NCBI RefSeq assembly: GCF_009908295.1
Contig: NZ_JAAALO010000007.1
Coordinates: 62,001-126,000 of the forward strand
Reading direction: 5' to 3'
Origin: Micromonospora rubida
GTDB taxonomy: Bacteria; Actinomycetota; Actinomycetes; Mycobacteriales; Micromonosporaceae
Length of the DNA: 64,000 nt
A model generated the notes under the pieces. The model had not been told where the DNA came from and did not search any database. It worked only from the letters and a program-made list of their open reading frames with translations. Below are positions 42,397-51,763 of this stretch, in pieces (the first letter of the stretch is position 1; every line of letters begins with the position of its first letter). The translations under genes were made by a program, and so were the position numbers.

Positions 42397-42451
42397 ACCC
42401 CGGGTGAGGGGTGGAGGCCGGGTCGTCCGCCCGAGGACGCCCGGCGGATCG

Positions 42452-45226
42452 TCAGAGGGCTCCCGCATACGCTTCCGCCGCGCTCCGGCGGCGCAGCCTG
42501 GCGCGGGTCACGGCCTTGACGAGTTCGCCGGCCATCAGGATCGTGGCTCCTACCGCCACGCACACCAGCCACTGGCCGGCGGTGAGGTCGACGGTGGCGA
42601 AGAAGCGGCGCAGGGGAGCCAGCTCGACGACCAGGACCACAAGCACGACGACGACCGCGACGGCGATGAACGCCGACGGGTTCCGCAGGGTCTCGCGGGC
42701 GAAGACACTGCGGGTGAAGTGCCGGACGTTGAGCAGGTTGAACACCTGGAAGAACACGAAGGTGACGAAGGCCATGGTGCCGGCGACGGTGGCCAGCCCC
42801 GGCGCGGGTTCGGGGCCGGGCGCCAGCACCAGAATCGCGAGGGTTCCGGCGGCCATCACCACACTGGCCAGCAGGATCCGCCCGAGTCGGCGCCGGGTGA
42901 GGATGCGCTCGCCGGCGGGCCGTGGTGGCCGGCTCATCGCGTCCTGACTGATCGGGTCGACGCCGATCGACATCGCCGGTGGGCCGTCCATGACGAGGTT
43001 GACGAAGAGGATCTGCAGGGCGGTGAACGGCGTACCGCCGGCGATGCCGGTCAGCGACGCGACCAGGAACGTCAGCACGAAGCCGAACGCGGTCGACACC
43101 TGGAAGCGCGTGAAGTTGACGATGTTGTCGTAGATGCCGCGGCCCTCGCGGACGGCGCGGACGATGGTGGCGAAGTTGTCATCGGTGAGGACCATCGTCG
43201 CGGCCTCGTTGGTGACCTCGGTCCCGGTGCGGCCCATCGCGATCCCGATGTCCGCCCTGCGCAGGGCGGGGGCGTCGTTGACCCCGTCGCCGGTCATCGC
43301 CACCACGTCACCGCGCGCCTGCAACGTCCGAACGATGCGGATCTTGTGTTCGGGGGAGACGCGAGCGATCACCCCGATGTCGTCGAGTCGGCGGGCCAGC
43401 TCGGCGTCGTCCTCGATCCGATCGAGGTCGGTGCCGCTCACCGCCGTCCCCGGGATGCCCAGCTCGGCGGCGATCGAGCCGGCCGTGACGACATGGTCCC
43501 CGGTGATCATCCGGACGCGGATGCCGGCGGCCCGGCACTCGGCGATGGCCTGTCGCGCCTCGGGCCGGGGCGGATCGACGATCCCCACCAGCGCGACCAG
43601 GACCACCCGGTCGAGCATGTCCTTGGGATCATCGGTGGGTTCGAACCCATCCGCCGGAAAGTCCTGCGCGCCGACCGCCAGCACCCGCATGCCCTGCTCG
43701 GCGAGCATCGCGTTGGCCTGGTCGTAGTGGGCCCGGGCGACATCGTCGAAGGGCAGGATCTCCGCACCGCCGAGGTGGCGGTCGGCGCGGGCCGCCAGCA
43801 CGTCCGGGGCGCCCTTGACGAAGGACCGGATCATCTCGCGGCCGTGCTCGTCGGTCCACCGGTGGAACGTCGCCATGAACTTGTAGTCGGCGTCGAACGG
43901 AATCTCCAGCAGCCGGGGGCGCTCTTGGCGCAGGACGGCCACGTCGATGCCGCCCTTCTCGGCGAGCACCACCATGGCGCCCTCGGTGGGGTCGCCGACC
44001 AGGTCGCCGTCACGCAGCACGGCGTCGTTGCACAGCGCCATGGCGATCAACGCCTCGTCGAGCGTCCCGGGCAGCGGTGAGCCGTCGGTGGTGCGGATTC
44101 GTCCGTCGGTGCGGTAGCCCTCCCCGGAGACGGTGAACCGCCGACCCGCCAGCAGTATCTCCCGGGCCGTCATCTGGTTCAGGGTCAACGTGCCGGTCTT
44201 GTCGGTGCAGATCTGCGAGGTGCTGCCCAGCGTCTCCACCGACGCCAGCCGCTTGACGATGGCGCCGCGCCTGGCCAGCCGGCCGGTGCCCATGGCCAGC
44301 GTGAACGCCACCACCGCGGGCAGCCCTTCCGGGATGGCGGCCACCGCCAGCGAGACCGCGCTGATGAACAGGTCCCCGAAGTCCTGCCCGCGCACCAGGC
44401 CCAGCACGAACACGATCACGATGACCGCGCCGGCGACGAGGGCCAGGGTTCGCCCGAGCGCGTCGATCTGGCGCTGCAACGGCGTCGGTCCCGGCTTCGC
44501 CTGTTGCAGCATGCCGGCGATGCGGCCGGTCTCGGTCGCCATTCCGGTCGCGGTGACCACGGCAGCTCCCCGGCCCCGGGTGACCATGGTGTTCATGAAC
44601 AGCGCGGTCGTCCGGTCTCCCAACGGAGCCTGCTCGTCGATCTCCGCGTCCGCCGCCTTCGCCACCGCCTGCGCCTCGCCCGTCAGCGACGACTCCTGCA
44701 CCTCCAGCGAGGCCGACCTCAGCAACCGGCTGTCTGCGGGCACCCGGGCGCCCGCCTCCACCGCGATCACATCCCCGGGCACCAACTGCGCGGCGTCCAA
44801 CCGCACCAGCCGTCCGTTCCGGCGAACCGTCGCGGTCGTGACCAGCATCCGCCGCAGCGCCTCCAGCGACGCCTCCGCCCGCGACTCCTGGACGAAGCCG
44901 ATCGTCGCGTTGAACAGCACCACCACGGCGATCGCGGCCGGTGTCTCCCATTCCCGACTCACGACGAGGCTGACCAGCGCCGAGACGAGCAGAATCAGGA
45001 TCAACGCATCCTGGAACTGCCGCAGGAACGCGCGCAACCGCGACTCCCGCGCCGCTTCGGTCAGCCGGTTCGGACCGTGGCGCTCCAACCGGCGGGCCGC
45101 CTCCTCCGACGACAGGCCGGTCGCCGGGTCCACTCCCAACTCCCGGACGACACGCTCGGCGGGAACGGCGTACCAGGCGTGCGCCTGAGGCGTTGACGGG
45201 GCCATTGTCCCATTATTCCCGGCCAT
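42452..45226 (-). CDS. P-type cation-transporting ATPase (SERCA/PMR1-like, P2 class)
   Basis: A 924-residue pump. N-terminal cation-ATPase domain (WYAVPAERVVRELGVDPATGLSSEEAARRL), actuator SLTGEA, membrane-4 motif AIPEGLPAVV, phosphorylation site CTDKTGTLTLNQM, nucleotide-binding KGAPDVL, hinge TGDGVNDAPAL, and C-terminal segments LFVNLVMDGPPAMSIG with the membrane-6 Asp. The PEGLP, NFTRFQVST and NLVMDGPPA motifs favour Ca2+ or Mn2+ transport. ATG at 45226 follows GGAGGG closely; ATG at 45205 is an alternative. It lies 58 bp after the universal stress protein gene in the same direction, a pairing common in actinobacteria. Confidence 0.93.
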   Translation of the reverse strand: MAGNNGTMAPSTPQAHAWYAVPAERVVRELGVDPATGLSSEEAARRLERHGPNRLTEAARESRLRAFLRQFQDALILILLVSALVSLVVSREWETPAAIAVVVLFNATIGFVQESRAEASLEALRRMLVTTATVRRNGRLVRLDAAQLVPGDVIAVEAGARVPADSRLLRSASLEVQESSLTGEAQAVAKAADAEIDEQAPLGDRTTALFMNTMVTRGRGAAVVTATGMATETGRIAGMLQQAKPGPTPLQRQIDALGRTLALVAGAVIVIVFVLGLVRGQDFGDLFISAVSLAVAAIPEGLPAVVAFTLAMGTGRLARRGAIVKRLASVETLGSTSQICTDKTGTLTLNQMTAREILLAGRRFTVSGEGYRTDGRIRTTDGSPLPGTLDEALIAMALCNDAVLRDGDLVGDPTEGAMVVLAEKGGIDVAVLRQERPRLLEIPFDADYKFMATFHRWTDEHGREMIRSFVKGAPDVLAARADRHLGGAEILPFDDVARAHYDQANAMLAEQGMRVLAVGAQDFPADGFEPTDDPKDMLDRVVLVALVGIVDPPRPEARQAIAECRAAGIRVRMITGDHVVTAGSIAAELGIPGTAVSGTDLDRIEDDAELARRLDDIGVIARVSPEHKIRIVRTLQARGDVVAMTGDGVNDAPALRRADIGIAMGRTGTEVTNEAATMVLTDDNFATIVRAVREGRGIYDNIVNFTRFQVSTAFGFVLTFLVASLTGIAGGTPFTALQILFVNLVMDGPPAMSIGVDPISQDAMSRPPRPAGERILTRRRLGRILLASVVMAAGTLAILVLAPGPEPAPGLATVAGTMAFVTFVFFQVFNLLNVRHFTRSVFARETLRNPSAFIAVAVVVVLVVLVVELAPLRRFFATVDLTAGQWLVCVAVGATILMAGELVKAVTRARLRRRSAAEAYAGAL

Positions 45227-45284
45227 ATCCCTCCGCACCTCGCAAAGATCAAGCCTGCTGTCGGCGGGTATCGGGGCAGGGGTC

Positions 45285-46175
45285 TCAGCTTGCGGGGGCG
45301 GTTCCCGGTTGGTGGAGGATGGCCACGGGAGCGTGCGCGTGATGGAGCACGGCGTGGCTGACCGAGCCGAGCAGCAGGCCGGCGAGCGCGCCTCGGCCGC
45401 GGGCTCCGACAACCACCAGTTGGGCCGTCTTCGACTCCTCCACCAGCACCCCGGCCGGCGAGCCCCGCATCAGCCGCTGCCGGACCGGTACGTCCGGGTA
45501 CCGCGCCGCGAAGCCGGCGACGGACTCGGCGAGAACGCGTTCCTCCTCCGCGGCGAGCGCCTCCAGGTCGTACACCAGCGGCAGGATGTCACCCGGGCCG
45601 AGCGGCGCCGGGTAGAGCCAGGCGCGCACCGCCACCAGCGGGACGCCCCGGCGGGCCGCCTCGTCGAAGGCGAACTCGACCGCGTCGGCGGAGGACTCGG
45701 AGCCGTCCACGCCGACCACCACCGGGCCGTCGGCGCGCGACCCGCCGCGCACCACAAGCACGGGGCACGCCGCGCGGGCGGACAACTGCACGGTGGCCGA
45801 GCCGATCAGCAGCCCGGCGAAGCCGCCCAGGCCGCGACTGCCCAGCACCAGCAACGAAGCGTCGCGCGACTCGGCGAGGAGCACCGGAGCCGGCGACCCG
45901 TCGACCACCGCGCCGGTGACCTCCACCGCCGGGGCGATCCTGCCAGCCTCGGTCACCGCCTCGGCGACGTACCGCTCGGCCTGGTTGCGCAGCCCGGCAC
46001 CGGCCGGGGCGCCGGGGGCCGGTTCGACCGTGACACGCATCAGCGGCCAGATGAACGCGTGGACGATCCGCAAGGGGCGCCGGCGGCCGGCAGCCTCCCG
46101 AGCAGCGGTACGGACCGCGTCCAGCGCGATGGCAGAACCGTCGACACCCACCACGACCGGGGCACTGCTGTCCAT
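45285..46175 (-). CDS. Tandem universal stress protein
   Basis: A 296-residue protein with two Usp domains. The first begins PVVVGVDGSAIALDAVRTA and ends LLVLGSRGLGGFAGLLIGSATVQLSARAACPVLVV; the second begins PVVVGVDGSESSADAVEFAF and ends LVVVGARGRGALAGLLLGSVSHAVLHHAHAPVAIL. Both keep the G-2x-G-9x-G(S/T)-type ATP-binding motif. ATG at 46175 follows GAAGGGAG. In Actinobacteria such proteins belong to dormancy and stress regulons and often sit beside P-type ATPases, as here. Confidence 0.94.
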   Translation of the reverse strand: MDSSAPVVVGVDGSAIALDAVRTAAREAAGRRRPLRIVHAFIWPLMRVTVEPAPGAPAGAGLRNQAERYVAEAVTEAGRIAPAVEVTGAVVDGSPAPVLLAESRDASLLVLGSRGLGGFAGLLIGSATVQLSARAACPVLVVRGGSRADGPVVVGVDGSESSADAVEFAFDEAARRGVPLVAVRAWLYPAPLGPGDILPLVYDLEALAAEEERVLAESVAGFAARYPDVPVRQRLMRGSPAGVLVEESKTAQLVVVGARGRGALAGLLLGSVSHAVLHHAHAPVAILHQPGTAPAS

Positions 46176-46413
46176 GACAGCTCCCTTCCTTCGCTCCCGC
46201 TGTCCCAACGCGCGCTGATGTTGATCAGGCCGGTCACCAAGGTTACCCAGCTCACGGGGGGTGGCCGGCCGCCGGCCCGACCGGGGTGACCTGGTCAACT
46301 CCCGGCCGTCGCCCCGTCGCCCCGTCGTAGACGTCGGTCGCGGCCACCGGTGGGCTTCCACGCGGCCGGGCGGGGCACCGGGCAGCCTCGACCCCGGCGC
46401 CCCGCCCGACGGA

Positions 46414-48000
46414 CTATCGGGGGGCGCTGCCGAACGCGCTGGACAGGTACGCGCGGGAGTCCGCGATCGCGCCCTCGATGATGCGGGCCGCCTCCCGGGC
46501 CTCCTCAGGCCCGTGACCGGCCTGCACCTGGAGCCGGAACCGGGACGACCCGGTCGGCGTGACCGGGAACTCCACCATGAACGCGAGGACCCCCCGGTCG
46601 AAGAGCAGCCGGTTCGCGGTTCGGGCGAGCTTCTCGTTGCCGATCAGCAGCGGGACGATCGGCGAAGGCTCCCCCATGCAGGTCAGGCCCCGGCCGGTCA
46701 GCTCGTCGCGGAGCGCGTGGATCGCGGTGAACAGCCGGGCCCGCAGCTCGTCGCCCTCGGGGGACCGGATGATCCGCGCGGCCTCCCGAACCACCGCGGT
46801 CTGCACCGGCGAGAGCGCGTTCGAGAAGAAGTGCGAACCCCCGAACATCTTCACGTACTGCTTCAGGGCCGGGGAGTTGGACGCCACGAAGCCGCCGTTG
46901 GAGCAGAACGTCTTCGAGAACGCGCCCATCACGATGTCGACCTCGCCGAGCAGGTTCTGCATCCCCAGCACGCCCGTGCCGCCCGGCCCCATCGAGCCGA
47001 GGTCGTGCGCGACGTCGACCAGCAGGGTGGCGTCGTGCTCCCGGCAGACCCGCTGGAGGGTCACCAGGTCCGGCCAGTCGGCGTCCACCGAGAAGAGGCC
47101 GTCGGTGACCACCAGGATGCCGTTGCGGGTGTCGTGGGACCGGATGTCGACCAGGTGCTGGCGGACCGCCTCGACGTTGAGGTGCTCGTAGCGCACCACG
47201 TTGCGGGTTGCCGCCCGGGCGCCCTGCTGGAGGCAGGAGTGCGCGAGCCGGTCGATCAGCACGTGGTCGGACTGGCGGACCAGACCGACTACCGCGCCGA
47301 AGCCCGCCGCCCACCCGGTCGGGAAGAGCGTGACGTGCTCCAGCCCCACCAGCTCGCCGAGGGCGACCTCCAGCTCGTCGGAGATGCGGGTGTTGCCGAG
47401 CACCATCGGCGAGCCGGCGCTGTGCGGGCCGTAGTCGCGCATCGCCCGGGTCGCCGCCTCCCGGATCGCCGGGTGGGTGTTGAACGACAGGTAGTCCTGC
47501 GAGTTGAAGTTGATGCCCCGGGTCCGCCGGCCCAGGTCGTTGGTGATCTGGGCGACGCTGTCCGGGGCCGCCTCCAGCACCCGGGAGTACTGCCAGGTCT
47601 CCGTACGGCGGCGGGCCTGCACCCAGCCGTAGAAGTCCTCGGTGCGGGCGAGCAGGTTCCGGCCGGCGGGGCGGTAGAAGTCGTACGCGTTCTTGTCCAG
47701 CGCGTACTCCTCGTCCGGGTCGACGGGGCTGTGCAGGTGGGCCGGCTCCCACATCTCCGTCAGGTCCGCGACGATCTGGGCGAGCTCGCCGTCGGCCCCG
47801 GACCGGTCGAGGGCCGCGAAGTCGTCCCACGGGATGTGGGCGGCCCAGTTGCGGGTCATGTCGGAGACCTCGGCCGCGGTGCGCGTCATGGCCTCGACGT
47901 CCCCGTGCCGGGCCGCGTGCAGGATGACCTCGATCAGCTCGCCGTCGTCACGCTGGTGCAGGTCGGTGGTGGTCACGGTGTCGGCTCCCTGGTGCGGCAT
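46414..48000 (-). CDS. Alpha-oxoamine synthase-like PLP enzyme (8-amino-7-oxononanoate synthase family)
   Basis: About 528 residues. An N-terminal extension of about 110 residues precedes a fold-type I PLP domain of the alpha-oxoamine synthase family: INFNSQDYLSFNTHPAIREAA, GPHSAGSPMVLGNTRISDELE, LLVDVAHDLGSMGPGGTGVLG and the PLP lysine in VMGAFSKTFCSNGGFVASN. These enzymes join an acyl-CoA or acyl-ACP to an amino acid with loss of CO2. The ATG at 48000 overlaps the stop of the FAD gene (TGATG); GTG at 47976 has a better ribosome site (GGGAGC). The coupled FAD monooxygenase suggests a small-molecule pathway in which the aminoketone is oxidised. No further pathway genes are adjacent. Confidence 0.88.
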   Translation of the reverse strand: MPHQGADTVTTTDLHQRDDGELIEVILHAARHGDVEAMTRTAAEVSDMTRNWAAHIPWDDFAALDRSGADGELAQIVADLTEMWEPAHLHSPVDPDEEYALDKNAYDFYRPAGRNLLARTEDFYGWVQARRRTETWQYSRVLEAAPDSVAQITNDLGRRTRGINFNSQDYLSFNTHPAIREAATRAMRDYGPHSAGSPMVLGNTRISDELEVALGELVGLEHVTLFPTGWAAGFGAVVGLVRQSDHVLIDRLAHSCLQQGARAATRNVVRYEHLNVEAVRQHLVDIRSHDTRNGILVVTDGLFSVDADWPDLVTLQRVCREHDATLLVDVAHDLGSMGPGGTGVLGMQNLLGEVDIVMGAFSKTFCSNGGFVASNSPALKQYVKMFGGSHFFSNALSPVQTAVVREAARIIRSPEGDELRARLFTAIHALRDELTGRGLTCMGEPSPIVPLLIGNEKLARTANRLLFDRGVLAFMVEFPVTPTGSSRFRLQVQAGHGPEEAREAARIIEGAIADSRAYLSSAFGSAPR

Positions 48001-49322
48001 CAGGCGAAGAGGTTCTGCTGGTACATGCGGGACGTCGCGGCGAAGTCGTCGAAGACCGCGTAGCCGGCCGAGGACTCCTTGGCGGCGTCGTTGAGCAGGA
48101 AGAGGTTGGACGCCTGGAAGAACTCCGAGACCGGCGCGACGTCGGCGTGCGTGGCGATGAACCGGTCGGTCTCCTCCTGGTTGCCGCGCAACGCGACGAA
48201 CAGTTGCAGCTCGTCGTGCCGGTACGGCCGCATCTCCGCGAACGTGCACACGTAGTCGTAGTAGGCGGCGGCGTTCTGGCTGCGTCGGCGGCCCTCGTAC
48301 GCGGCCATCGACTCGTCGATCGACGTCTCCCCGGTCAGCCACCGGCCCAGGGCGGCGCTGACCAGCTCCGCGTCGCGGAAGGCGTGGGTCATGCCGATCG
48401 CGGTGCACTGGTCCTTCGCGGACTCGGCGTCGCCGACGAGCACCCAGCCGGGCCCGTGCAGCGGCCGGAGGAAGGCCGACTGGTCCAGGGTGCCGTAGAT
48501 CCGCTCCTCCCGCGTCCCCCGGGTGCGGACCACCTCGCCCAGCTCGGGGCTGACGAAGTCCAGCGCCCGCTGCGTGTTGCCCGGCACGTCGGCGCGGAAC
48601 TCCCGGGACCACTCGCTCGGCCCCCAGACCAGGACCATGTTCTGCGCGAAGTTGGTCGGCACCACCGCGCAGCCGAGCCGGCCCCGCCGGTGGATCTGCC
48701 CGGATCCGAGATCGAACCCGGACCAGTAGCTCCAGTAGGCGAACGTGCACCGGGGCCGCTCGTCGTACTTGGGCAGATCGAGGGCGCGGGCGACGAACGA
48801 GTTCCGGCCGTCGGCACCGACCACGATCCGGGCCCGCTCCTCGAACACCTGGCCGTCGGCCGCCCGCCCCCGGACGCCGACGACCCGGCCGTCGGAGACG
48901 ATCAGCTCCCGTACGGTGAAGTTGGTGCGGACCTCGGCGCCGGCCTTGGCCGCGGCCTCGACGAGGATCTCGTCCAGCACCCGGCGGCGGACGGAGGCGT
49001 AGCTCTGCACCACGCCCGAGTCGTCGCCGTGCAGGTCCCGGAAGTGCTCGCGCAGCAGGTCCGTCGGCACCGATCCGGTCAGTCGGATGCCGTCGTTGAC
49101 GATGTCGATGGTCGTGTGCGTGGGGGTGACCGCGGTGACCTGGTCCAACAGGCCCCAGCGGTTGAGGTAGGACATCCCGTGCGGCCACAGGAAGTGCGTC
49201 GAGATGACGTCACTGGGGAACGATGACCGATCCACCACGAGCACCCGGTGCCCTTGCCTGGCGAGCAGCAGGGCGGTGGAGGCACCCGCGCAGCGGGCGC
49301 CGACCACTATCGCGTCGTACAT
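48000..49322 (-). CDS. FAD-dependent monooxygenase / geranylgeranyl-reductase-like oxidoreductase
   Basis: A 440-residue class A flavoprotein. The N-terminal FAD motif is DAIVVGARCAGASTALLLARQG, with VVDRSSFPSDVISTHFLWPHGMSYLNRWGLLD; the second FAD segment is GDAESAKDQCTAIGMTHAFRDAELVSAAL. The middle resembles hydroxylase/halogenase-type proteins but lacks the halogenase WxWxIP motif. ATG at 49322 follows GGAGGA. It is the first gene of a two-gene operon with the alpha-oxoamine synthase, and is divergent from the serine hydrolase. Confidence 0.9.
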   Translation of the reverse strand: MYDAIVVGARCAGASTALLLARQGHRVLVVDRSSFPSDVISTHFLWPHGMSYLNRWGLLDQVTAVTPTHTTIDIVNDGIRLTGSVPTDLLREHFRDLHGDDSGVVQSYASVRRRVLDEILVEAAAKAGAEVRTNFTVRELIVSDGRVVGVRGRAADGQVFEERARIVVGADGRNSFVARALDLPKYDERPRCTFAYWSYWSGFDLGSGQIHRRGRLGCAVVPTNFAQNMVLVWGPSEWSREFRADVPGNTQRALDFVSPELGEVVRTRGTREERIYGTLDQSAFLRPLHGPGWVLVGDAESAKDQCTAIGMTHAFRDAELVSAALGRWLTGETSIDESMAAYEGRRRSQNAAAYYDYVCTFAEMRPYRHDELQLFVALRGNQEETDRFIATHADVAPVSEFFQASNLFLLNDAAKESSAGYAVFDDFAATSRMYQQNLFA

Positions 49323-49659
49323 GATTCGCAGTTCCTCCGATGGGGGTTCGGCTGCCCAGCCGGCCGACCATCCGGCGCGGCAGCGACCGGTACGGCCCGG
49401 CAACCGCCCAGAAGGTCGCCGGCCGAGCGGGATTTAGACCGCCACCGTACACAGTGGACACACAGGGATCGCCGGGCGGTCGAGGTTGTTGCCCCGCGGA
49501 ATTTCCGCGTTTCCTCTCCCACTCAGGTCGTAAACCGATTGCGTCCCTGCGCCAGATGGCGCGGCGGCGCTGCTCCAGCAGGCTGTGCCGAGGGCATTCG
49601 AGTGACGCCGAACGGACCTCCTCCGGACACCCGAAAGCCACGGAAGGCAGCAGACGGCC
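49323..49659. promoter_or_regulatory. Divergent control region with a 15-bp palindrome
   Basis: The 337 bp between the FAD monooxygenase and the serine hydrolase contain CGCGGAATTTCCGCG at 49495-49509 (7-bp arms, 1-bp centre), a likely regulator site. No regulator gene is next to it. The region holds no supported gene. Confidence 0.5.
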
Positions 49660-51720
49660 ATGTTCCACGAAGACGCACCCGACCCGCTCACCTCACGACC
49701 TCGCCCACCCCGATCCGGGTCCCGCCCCCTGCGCCGCGTGGCGTTCCTGGCGGCACTGTTCGCCGTCGCCGCGACGGCGGTCGCGGGCTGCGGCGCCGGC
49801 ACGTCGCAGACCACCCCGGCCCCGCCCGTCGCCGTCCCGGCCGCCCCCGGCGTGTCGACCGACCCGGCCGCCCTGAACGGCAGGGACGTCAACGCCTGGC
49901 TCGACGGCCTGCTCCCGGCCGCACTCCAACGGACCGGCATCGCCGGAGCCGCGGTCGCCGTCGTCCGCGACGGCAAGATCCTCACCGCACGGGGATACGG
50001 CCACGCCGACACGGGCACCGACGACGGCGCGGTCCCCGTGCCCGTCGACCCCGACCGGCACCTGTTCCGGGCGGGGTCGGTGTCGAAGCTCGTCACGGCG
50101 ACCGCCGTCATGCAGCTCGTCGAGAAGGGCCAGCTCGACCTCGACGCCGACATCCGCGGTTATCTCGACTTCACCCTGCCCCGCAGCTTCGACCGGGCCA
50201 TCACCCTGCGGCACCTGCTGACCCACACCGCCGGGTTCGAGGAGCGGGTCGCCGGCCTGATCGACCTGACGGGCGCCGGCGCCGACCTGCGCAAGGCCCT
50301 GGTGACCGACCCGCCCGAGCAGATCTACGAGCCGGGCACCGTGCCCGCCTACTCCAACTACGGCAACGGGCTCGCCGGGTACATCGTCGAGCGGGTGAGC
50401 GGGACGCGCTTCGAGGAGTACGTCGAGCGCAACGTCCTCGCCCGCGCCGGCATGACGTCGTCGACCTTCGCCCAGCCGCTGCCGCCGCGCCTGCGGGACC
50501 GCGTGTCGAACGGGTACGACGACGCCTCCGCCCCGGCCGCATCGTTCGAGACCGTCGGCGTCCCACCCGCCGGGGCGCTGACCGCGCCGGCGACGGACAT
50601 GGCCCGCTTCATGCTCGCCCACCTCGGCACGGAGGCCGGTGGCGTCCCTCTGCTCAGCCCCCCGACCCTCGAACTCATGCATCGGCCGGCGCTCGACGCG
50701 GCCTCGCTCGGCACCCTCGCCGACGGCCCCCGGATGACTCTCGGGTTCTTCGAGGAGGACCGCAACGGCCACCGGATCCTCGGCCACGGCGGCGACACCA
50801 ACTACTTCCACTCCCACCTGCAGATCTACCCCGACGACCGGGCCGGCATCTTCATCTCGCTCAACAGCAACGGACGCGGCGCGATGGACAGCCACGACCT
50901 GCGGCAGGCGGTCCTGTCGGGGTTCGCCGACCGCTACTTCCCGCCGACCAAGCCCCTGCCGGTCCGGGCCGTCGACGCGGCGACCACCGCCGAGCACGCC
51001 GCGTTGGCCGCCGGCACCTACGAGAGCTCGCGGGCGATGCGCAGCACCTTCCTGACCGCGATCGGCCTGGTCGGCCGTACGACGGTGAGCGTCCACGACG
51101 GCGGACGGCTGCTGTTCGAGCCCGGCCCGCTGTCCGACTCTCCCGCCCTGTACGAGGAGATCACCCCCCACGTCTGGCGGGAGGTCGGTGGGCAGCGCGT
51201 CATCTCGATGCGGGTGGCCGACGGCAGGGTGCGGGCGATCGGCTTCGACTCCGCGTTCGCCCTCCTGCCGGTCGAGCCTGCCCGCAGCTCCGCCCTCGCC
51301 GTCCCGGTGATCGCCGCCTCGACTGTCGTGCTCGTGCTCGCGGTCCTGTCCTGGCCGGTCGGCGCGGTCGTCCGCCGCCGCCTCGGCCGCGCCCCCCGCG
51401 ACCCCGCCGGGCGCACCGCGCGGGTCCTGAGCCGCGTCGCCGTCGCCGGCGCCGTCCTCGCCCTCGTCGGCTGGGGGGTGAGCATCGTCAGCATCATGGG
51501 CCTCCAGGACGTCCCGAGCGCCGCCCTGCGGGCCGTGCAGGCGCTACAACTGATCGGTCTGCTCGGCGTGCTGCCCGCCGCCGTCCGGCTCGTCGACGAC
51601 ATCCGCCGCCGTGCCGGCTGGCACCGGACCGCCGCCAGCGGCCTGATCCTGCTCGCGCTCGCCGGTACGGGGTGGTTCGCCGTCGAGTTCATGCTGCTCG
51701 CCCCGGACATCTCCTACTGA
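49660..51720 (+). CDS. Class C beta-lactamase-like serine hydrolase with C-terminal membrane segments
   Basis: A 686-residue penicillin-binding-protein/beta-lactamase-superfamily hydrolase. The N-terminal signal ends in a lipobox-like VAGC near residue 42. The catalytic part has GSVSKL (SxxK), YSNYGN (YxN) and LGHGGDTNYFHS (HxG in place of KTG), so it is an esterase/peptidase-type member. After residue 540 come about four hydrophobic membrane segments (VPVIAASTVVLVLAVLSWPVG and others), a pattern seen in large membrane-anchored members. It lies 43 bp upstream of a histidine kinase gene in the same direction and may be part of the same signalling unit. Confidence 0.9.
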   Translation: MFHEDAPDPLTSRPRPPRSGSRPLRRVAFLAALFAVAATAVAGCGAGTSQTTPAPPVAVPAAPGVSTDPAALNGRDVNAWLDGLLPAALQRTGIAGAAVAVVRDGKILTARGYGHADTGTDDGAVPVPVDPDRHLFRAGSVSKLVTATAVMQLVEKGQLDLDADIRGYLDFTLPRSFDRAITLRHLLTHTAGFEERVAGLIDLTGAGADLRKALVTDPPEQIYEPGTVPAYSNYGNGLAGYIVERVSGTRFEEYVERNVLARAGMTSSTFAQPLPPRLRDRVSNGYDDASAPAASFETVGVPPAGALTAPATDMARFMLAHLGTEAGGVPLLSPPTLELMHRPALDAASLGTLADGPRMTLGFFEEDRNGHRILGHGGDTNYFHSHLQIYPDDRAGIFISLNSNGRGAMDSHDLRQAVLSGFADRYFPPTKPLPVRAVDAATTAEHAALAAGTYESSRAMRSTFLTAIGLVGRTTVSVHDGGRLLFEPGPLSDSPALYEEITPHVWREVGGQRVISMRVADGRVRAIGFDSAFALLPVEPARSSALAVPVIAASTVVLVLAVLSWPVGAVVRRRLGRAPRDPAGRTARVLSRVAVAGAVLALVGWGVSIVSIMGLQDVPSAALRAVQALQLIGLLGVLPAAVRLVDDIRRRAGWHRTAASGLILLALAGTGWFAVEFMLLAPDISY

Positions 51721-51763
51721 CCCGCCGACGCGCGCCGACCCCCGACGAAGGATGCTCATCGCC

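Noticed and set aside
42397-44080. C-terminal 560-residue extension of the debranching enzyme
   Set aside because: It is antisense to the P-type ATPase and results from the frameshift near 42294.
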